From positions 1 through 11,255 of the forward strand of contig JAOUMG010000020.1 of assembly GCA_029881635.1 (NCBI GenBank): 11,255 nucleotides of DNA. Reading direction: 5' to 3'. Every line of letters begins with the position of its first letter. Positions within the stretch are counted from its first letter, which is position 1. This DNA comes from Paracoccaceae bacterium (GTDB lineage Bacteria; Pseudomonadota; Alphaproteobacteria; Rhodobacterales; Rhodobacteraceae). The notes below the pieces were generated by a model, which saw nothing but the letters and a program-made list of their open reading frames with translations, was not told where the DNA came from and ran no database searches. Positions 6,252 through 11,255 of the stretch are shown in pieces. A program made the translations under genes and the position numbers.

Positions 6252-6643
6252 TATGCTTGCTCCCCGACGGATTCTTCGACTTGGCGGACCAGGATGGTCA
6301 GCTCGCTGAACGGTTTCATGATCTTGCCAAAACGGCCCCGTGCACGCGGGCGACCGCGCTTGAGGGTGATGTTCTTGCCGACATAGGCTTCGGCAACGAC
6401 CAATGCGTCAACATCCAGCCCATGGTTGTTTTCTGCGTTGGCGATGGCCGATTGCAGGCACTTGCGCACATCATCCGAGATCCGCTTTTTCGAGAAGGTG
6501 AGATCGGCCAGCGCCTTTTCCACTTTCTTGCCACGGATCATTGCGGCGACGAGGTTCAGTTTCTGCGGCGAGGTGCGAAGCATCTTGGACTTGGCCATCG
6601 CTTCGTTATCGGCCACGCGGCGCGGATTTTTTTCCTTGCTCAT
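6251..6643 (-). CDS. rplV: 50S ribosomal protein L22
   Basis: The product has 130 residues, longer than E. coli L22 (110). The extra length is an N-terminal segment ([20 protein letters not shown]) ahead of the conserved [19 protein letters not shown]22 lines the peptide exit tunnel: the hairpin [16 protein letters not shown] (95-110) is the loop that reaches the tunnel, and changes in it give macrolide resistance in other bacteria. A second possible start is Met16, but the first ATG has GAGGAAA 7 nt upstream and lies only 3 nt after rpsS, which favours the longer form. The stop overlaps the rpsC start by one base. Confidence 0.97.
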   Translation of the reverse strand: MSKEKNPRRVADNEAMAKSKMLRTSPQKLNLVAAMIRGKKVEKALADLTFSKKRISDDVRKCLQSAIANAENNHGLDVDALVVAEAYVGKNITLKRGRPRARGRFGKIMKPFSELTILVRQVEESVGEQA

Positions 6644-6646
6644 GGC

Positions 6647-6925
6647 TTATTTCCTCTTGGCTTTTTTATCGGCGGCGTGACCGTAATAGGTCCGCGTCGG
6701 CGAATATTCACCGAACTTCTGGCCGATCATCTCTTCGGTCACGTTGACCGGGATGTGTTTGTGCCCGTTATAGACCGCAAATGTGAGGCCCACGAACTGA
6801 GGCAGGATTGTTGAGCGGCGCGACCAGATCTTGATCACTTCCGAGCGGCCCGAGGCGCGCGCAGTTTCTGCTTTCTTCAGCAGATATGCGTCGACAAAGG
6901 GGCCCTTCCATACTGAACGTCCCAT
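6647..6925 (-). CDS. rpsS: 30S ribosomal protein S19
   Basis: The product has 92 residues, exactly the E. coli length. S19 sits in the head of the small subunit with S13 and contacts the A-site finger. [39 protein letters not shown] (31-49), [28 protein letters not shown] and a lysine-rich end are all typical. It begins 3 nt after rplB and ends 3 nt before rplV, with AAGGGG about 10 nt upstream inside the end of rplB. Confidence 0.98.
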   Translation of the reverse strand: MGRSVWKGPFVDAYLLKKAETARASGRSEVIKIWSRRSTILPQFVGLTFAVYNGHKHIPVNVTEEMIGQKFGEYSPTRTYYGHAADKKAKRK

Positions 6926-6928
6926 GGA

Positions 6929-7765
6929 TTAGCGCCCCTTCTTGGCGTTGCGCGAACGGACGATATATTTGTCCGTCGTTTTGTTCTTGCGGGTCTTGTT
7001 GCCCTTGGTGCCCTTGCCCCAAGGTGTAACCGGGTGACGGCCACCGGAAGTGCGGCCTTCGCCACCACCATGCGGGTGGTCGATCGGGTTCATCGCAACA
7101 CCGCGTACGGTCGGGCGAATGCCCTTGTGGCGCATACGGCCCGCTTTGCCGAAATTCTGGTTGGAATTGTCGGGGTTCGACACCGCGCCGATCGTTGCCA
7201 TGCACTCCTGGCGCACCATGCGAAGTTCACCGGATGACAGGCGGATCTGCGCATAACCGCCATCACGGCCAACGAACTGGGCGTAGGTACCGGCGGCACG
7301 GGCCATCTGGCCACCCTTGCCGGGCTTCAGTTCGACGTTATGGACGATCGTACCGATCGGCATGCCGGAAAACGGCATCGCGTTACCCGGCTTCACGTCG
7401 GTCTTGGCCCCGGCGATCACGCTGTCGCCTACGGCCAGACGCTGCGGCGCCAGGATATAATTCTGCTCACCATCCTCGTATTTGACGAGGGCGATAAATG
7501 CGGTGCGGTTGGGATCATATTCGATCCGCTCGACCGTGGCGGGCATGTCGAACTTCGTGCGCTTGAAGTCCACGACGCGGTAAAGCCGCTTGGCCCCACC
7601 ACCCTTGTGCCACATCGTGATACGTCCGGTATTGTTCCGGCCACCCGTTTTGATGAGACCCTCAGTAAGAGCCTTCACCGGGCGACCTTTCCAAAGCCCC
7701 GAACGGTCGATCAGAACCAGCCCTCGCTGGCCCGGCGTCGTCGGTTTGTACGACTTGAGTGCCAT
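6929..7765 (-). CDS. rplB: 50S ribosomal protein L2
   Basis: The product has 278 residues (E. coli 273). L2 binds 23S rRNA near the peptidyl transferase centre and is needed for subunit joining. It has the OB-fold and SH3-like halves, with [15 protein letters not shown] (149-163), [16 protein letters not shown] (182-197) and the strongly conserved [21 protein letters not shown] (225-245). His230 aligns with the E. coli His229 implicated in activity. The lysine-rich tail ends RNAKKGR. A GGAAG lies 9 nt upstream. Unlike its neighbours it is separated from the preceding gene by 121 nt containing hairpins, so it may be regulated separately. Confidence 0.98.
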   Translation of the reverse strand: MALKSYKPTTPGQRGLVLIDRSGLWKGRPVKALTEGLIKTGGRNNTGRITMWHKGGGAKRLYRVVDFKRTKFDMPATVERIEYDPNRTAFIALVKYEDGEQNYILAPQRLAVGDSVIAGAKTDVKPGNAMPFSGMPIGTIVHNVELKPGKGGQMARAAGTYAQFVGRDGGYAQIRLSSGELRMVRQECMATIGAVSNPDNSNQNFGKAGRMRHKGIRPTVRGVAMNPIDHPHGGGEGRTSGGRHPVTPWGKGTKGNKTRKNKTTDKYIVRSRNAKKGR

Positions 7766-7787
7766 GCTTTCTGTCTTCCGTTGCTTT

Positions 7788-7801
7788 GGACCATCTGGTC
7801 C
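7788..7801 (-). other. Small hairpin just upstream of the rplB ribosome binding site
   Basis: GGACC at 7788-7792 and GGTCC at 7797-7801 form a 5-bp perfect stem with a 4-nt loop, 8 nt or so upstream of the GGAAG site of rplB. Together with the larger hairpin at 7846-7868 it makes the rplW-rplB leader structured. Short enough to be chance. Confidence 0.3.
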
Positions 7802-7831
7802 GTTGGTTTATGAGGCCCCGTAGGTCCCCGA

Positions 7832-7868
7832 TCTTAAAAATATCAGCGGCCCCACATCATGGGGCCGC
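7832..7868 (-). terminator. Terminator-like hairpin inside the ribosomal operon, between rplW and rplB
   Basis: Arms 7846-7854 and 7860-7868 form a perfect 9-bp stem, eight of the pairs G-C, with a 5-nt loop. On the minus strand it is followed by TGATATTTTTAAG. The T-run is displaced by five bases from the stem, so termination is probably partial; an attenuator or an RNA processing/stability element is as likely. It begins about 19 nt after the rplW stop. Confidence 0.6.
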
Positions 7869-7886
7869 CAGATTCGCCGCCTTCTA

Positions 7887-8183
7887 TCAAAGCCCCGTCG
7901 AGACGTCGATAGTGTTCCCTTCTTCGAGGGTCACATAGGCTTTTTTCACATCGTTGCGCGTGCCGGGACGGCCGCGGAACCTTTTGACCTTACCTTTGGT
8001 GACAACCGTATTGACGGCCTTAACCTTCACACCAAAGAGCGCCTCAACGGCCTCTTTGATCTGCGGTTTGTTCGCCGCAATATCGACCTGGAAAACCACA
8101 GCGCCATGTTCTGACGCCATCGTGGCCTTTTCCGTGATGATCGGTTTGCGGATCACATCGTAATGTTCAGGTTTCGCGCTCAT
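7887..8183 (-). CDS. rplW: 50S ribosomal protein L23
   Basis: The product has 98 residues (E. coli 100). L23 sits at the exit of the peptide tunnel and is the docking site for trigger factor and the signal recognition particle. The features are [15 protein letters not shown] (8-22), [32 protein letters not shown] and [27 protein letters not shown]. The ATG overlaps the rplD stop as ATGA, with AAGGTG upstream. After this gene the spacing changes: 121 nt to rplB with a strong hairpin. Confidence 0.98.
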   Translation of the reverse strand: MSAKPEHYDVIRKPIITEKATMASEHGAVVFQVDIAANKPQIKEAVEALFGVKVKAVNTVVTKGKVKRFRGRPGTRNDVKKAYVTLEEGNTIDVSTGL

Positions 8184-8815
8184 TTCTGGTCACCTTTCCC
8201 AAGACGGGCCTCCAGCGCCGCAACACCAGCCTTGGTGATCACGAGAGTGTCACGCTTGAGGATGTCGTAGACATTGGCACCCATCGACGGCAGCACATCG
8301 ATACCTTCGATGTTGCGGGCGGCGCGGGCGAAGTTTTCGTTCACATCGGCGCCGTCGATGATCAGGACGCGCTTCCAGCCGAGTTCCTTGGCAGCCTTGG
8401 CGAGGAAGGCGGTTTTGCCTTCCTTCAGTTCCAGCCCATCAAGGATAACCAGATTGCCGGAACCGGCCTTTGACGACAAAGCATGTTTCAGGCCAAGGGC
8501 CCGGAACTTCTTGGTCAGGTCATGGGCGTGGCTGCGGGGCGTCGGGCCCTTGTAGGTACCACCGTGACGGAAGATCGGCGCGCCCTTGTCACCATGGCGT
8601 GCGCCACCGGTGCCCTTCTGGCGGTAGATCTTCTTGGTCGAATAGCTGACCTCGGAGCGGCCCTTGACCTTGTGTGTGCCAGCCTGTGCAGCAGCACGCT
8701 GCCAACGCACAACGCGGTGCAGGATATCGGCGCGCGGCTCCAGCCCGAAGATCTCATCTGAGAGATCGATCGAGCCTGCCTTTTTGGCGTCGAGCTTGAT
8801 CACATCGAGTTTCAT
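8180..8815 (-). CDS. rplD: 50S ribosomal protein L4
   Basis: The product has 211 residues (E. coli 201). L4 has a globular domain and an extended loop that reaches the exit tunnel. The loop region is plain: [29 protein letters not shown] (58-86), followed by [28 protein letters not shown]. The C-terminal part ([44 protein letters not shown]) is typical. In E. coli L4 represses the S10 operon by binding the leader ahead of rpsJ; whether that happens here is not known. Its ATG overlaps the rplC stop (ATGA), and its stop overlaps the rplW start in the same way. AAGGAGA lies about 7 nt upstream. Confidence 0.98.
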   Translation of the reverse strand: MKLDVIKLDAKKAGSIDLSDEIFGLEPRADILHRVVRWQRAAAQAGTHKVKGRSEVSYSTKKIYRQKGTGGARHGDKGAPIFRHGGTYKGPTPRSHAHDLTKKFRALGLKHALSSKAGSGNLVILDGLELKEGKTAFLAKAAKELGWKRVLIIDGADVNENFARAARNIEGIDVLPSMGANVYDILKRDTLVITKAGVAALEARLGKGDQK

Positions 8816-9681
8816 TCTTTGTCTCCTTCGGGCGCGTCGGTCGCATCACCGGCATCATCTTCTGCAGCACTCGCAGCATCGGAAGCGGCCATGGCAGCCT
8901 CTTGCGCGGCGGCTTCGGCTTCGGCGGCAGCCAGACGGGCGGCCTCTTCCTCGGCAGCGGCAGCGGCGGCAGCTTCTTCGGCGGCTTTCTTGGCTGCCTC
9001 ACCCAGAGACTTGAGACCAGCAGGCAGAATGGCGCTGTCCGGGAACGGCTTTTTGACCGCATCCTTGATCGTGACCCAACCACCTTTTGATCCCGGAACC
9101 GATCCCTTGATCATGATCAGGCCGCGGTCGCTGTCGGTGCGGACCACTTGCAGGTTCTGGGTTGTCACACGGACGGCACCGAGATGGCCGGCCATTTTCT
9201 TGCCCTTGAACACTTTGCCCGGATCCTGGCACTGGCCGGTCGAACCATGCGAACGGTGACTGACTGACACACCGTGCGAGGCGCGCAGGCCGCCAAAGTT
9301 GTGCCGCTTCATCGCGCCGGCAAAACCTTTACCGATCGACGTACCGGCTACATCAACAAACTGTCCGGCAAAGTAGTGGTCAGCGGTGATTTCTTCGCCG
9401 ACGCCGATCATATTGTCGGCGCTGACACGGAATTCAGCGATCTTGCGCTTCGGTGCCACATTCGCCTTGGCGAAGTGGCCGCGCATGGCCGCCGTTGTCC
9501 GCTTGGCCTTGGCAGTGCCCGCACCAAGCTGAACGGCCGAATAGCCATCCTTCTCGGCAGTGCGCTGTGCCACGACCTGCAGATTGTCCAGTTGAAGAAC
9601 GGTTACCGGAACCTGCCGGCCATCCTCCAGAAACAGCCGGGTCATGCCCAGCTTCTTTGCGATAACGCCAGAGCGCAACAT
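8812..9681 (-). CDS. rplC: 50S ribosomal protein L3 with long acidic Ala/Glu tail
   Basis: The product has 289 residues, about 80 longer than E. coli L3 (209). The first 210 or so are ordinary L3: [34 protein letters not shown] (115-131), [25 protein letters not shown] (144-168). Gln150 lies where E. coli L3 is methylated by PrmB. L3 is an early assembly protein reaching the peptidyl transferase centre. From about residue 227 the protein becomes an alanine- and glutamate/aspartate-rich tail, with seven Ala in a row at 237-243 and an acidic end ([16 protein letters not shown]). The early part could be a single helix or coiled coil. AAGGAGGG lies 9-10 nt upstream, overlapping the rpsJ stop. Its stop overlaps the rplD start. 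Confidence 0.97.
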   Translation of the reverse strand: MLRSGVIAKKLGMTRLFLEDGRQVPVTVLQLDNLQVVAQRTAEKDGYSAVQLGAGTAKAKRTTAAMRGHFAKANVAPKRKIAEFRVSADNMIGVGEEITADHYFAGQFVDVAGTSIGKGFAGAMKRHNFGGLRASHGVSVSHRSHGSTGQCQDPGKVFKGKKMAGHLGAVRVTTQNLQVVRTDSDRGLIMIKGSVPGSKGGWVTIKDAVKKPFPDSAILPAGLKSLGEAAKKAAEEAAAAAAAEEEAARLAAAEAEAAAQEAAMAASDAASAAEDDAGDATDAPEGDKE

Positions 9682-9695
9682 GGTCCTGCCCTCCT

Positions 9696-10004
9696 TTAAA
9701 TCTTGATCTCGACGTCGACACCGGCAGCCAGGTCGAGCTTCATCAGCGCGTCCACGGTCTGAGGTGTCGGGTCGACGATGTCGAGAAGCCGCTTATGGGT
9801 ACGAATTTCCCACTGGTCGCGCGATTTCTTGTCGATATGCGGACCACGCAGAACGGTGAACTTCTCGATCTTGTTCGGCAGCGGGATCGGCCCACGTACG
9901 GTGGCACCGGTGCGCTTGGCCGTGTTGACGATTTCCTGCGTACTGGCATCCAGAACGCGGTAATCAAAGGCCTTGAGCCTGATGCGGATATTTTGGCTAG
10001 TCAT
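9696..10004 (-). CDS. rpsJ: 30S ribosomal protein S10
   Basis: The product has 102 residues (E. coli 103). S10 is in the head of the small subunit and also pairs with NusB in transcription antitermination. [55 protein letters not shown] and [18 protein letters not shown] are hallmark segments. It is the first gene of the S10 operon but follows tuf by only 75 nt, so transcripts from the upstream str region may continue into it. The GAGAGG ribosome binding site, 7 nt before the ATG, lies inside one arm of an 8-bp hairpin. rplC follows after 14 nt. Confidence 0.98.
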   Translation of the reverse strand: MTSQNIRIRLKAFDYRVLDASTQEIVNTAKRTGATVRGPIPLPNKIEKFTVLRGPHIDKKSRDQWEIRTHKRLLDIVDPTPQTVDALMKLDLAAGVDVEIKI

Positions 10005-10009
10005 TGTCT

Positions 10010-10039
10010 TGCCTCTCGCGGGCTTTCGGTTGAGAGGCA
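10010..10039 (-). promoter_or_regulatory. Hairpin enclosing the rpsJ ribosome binding site
   Basis: TGCCTCTC (minus 10039-10032) and GAGAGGCA (minus 10017-10010) form a perfect 8-bp stem with a 14-nt loop. The second arm contains GAGAGG, the likely ribosome binding site of rpsJ, 7 nt before the ATG at 10004. When folded, the site would be hidden. Confidence 0.6.
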
Positions 10040-10041
10040 GA

Positions 10042-10059
10042 CCGGGCGTTATTGCCCGG
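10042..10059 (-). other. GC hairpin just after tuf
   Basis: CCGGGC (10042-10047) and GCCCGG (10054-10059) form a 6-bp all-GC stem with a 6-nt loop, about 20 nt after the tuf stop. No T-run follows on the minus strand, so it is not a normal intrinsic terminator. It may mark a processing site or slow the polymerase between tuf and rpsJ. Confidence 0.45.
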
Positions 10060-10079
10060 GCTGCTTCGAACCGGCGTTA

Positions 10080-11255
<1,176 letters not shown>

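Noticed and set aside
6257..6814. Plus-strand open frame of 185 codons
   Set aside because: Antisense to rplV and rpsS, both certain genes; the composition follows the complement of those genes.

Overview
The window looks like chromosomal DNA from an alphaproteobacterium, most likely Rhodobacteraceae or a relative. This rests on the order tuf-rpsJ-rplC-rplD-rplW-rplB-rpsS-rplV-rpsC-rplP, the sequences of the ribosomal proteins, the fairly GC-rich coding DNA and an Ala/Glu-rich tail on L3. I could not test the placement by database search.

The right half (about 5035-11255) is one tightly packed minus-strand block. It holds EF-Tu followed by the first nine genes of the S10 ribosomal operon. 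Most junctions are 1-14 nt, or 1- or 4-nt overlaps that suggest translational coupling. Two junctions are wide and structured. The 75-nt tuf-rpsJ gap has two GC-rich hairpins, one of which contains the rpsJ ribosome binding site. The 121-nt rplW-rplB gap has a perfect 9-bp hairpin followed by a U-rich stretch. The block ends with a strong intrinsic terminator just after rplP. The genes that usually follow (rpmC, rpsQ, rplN and so on) are not in the window.

The left half (1-5034) is a looser set of accessory genes. A minus-strand pair encodes a small periplasmic class I cytochrome c and a periplasmic PQQ-type sugar dehydrogenase. They look like an enzyme and its electron acceptor, and the pair ends at a strong terminator (2928-2961). 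Convergent to it is a secreted small protein of the surface-adhesin E type (plus strand). Further left is a DUF6155-like protein (minus), flanked by two diverged copies of a dyad-containing intergenic repeat in direct orientation. Next is a possible 71-residue small protein (plus) with a very good ribosome binding site. It is divergent from a partial gene that runs off the left edge and encodes a winged-helix regulator fused to a TolB-like domain and the start of a TPR region.

I see no CRISPR array, tRNA, rRNA, transposase or phage gene. Nothing here is clearly a new multi-gene system. The most unusual signals are the structured junctions within the ribosomal block, the early end of the S10 cluster, the paired repeats around the DUF6155-like gene, the unusual start of the cytochrome gene and a nested-dyad intergenic region next to a two-way terminator.
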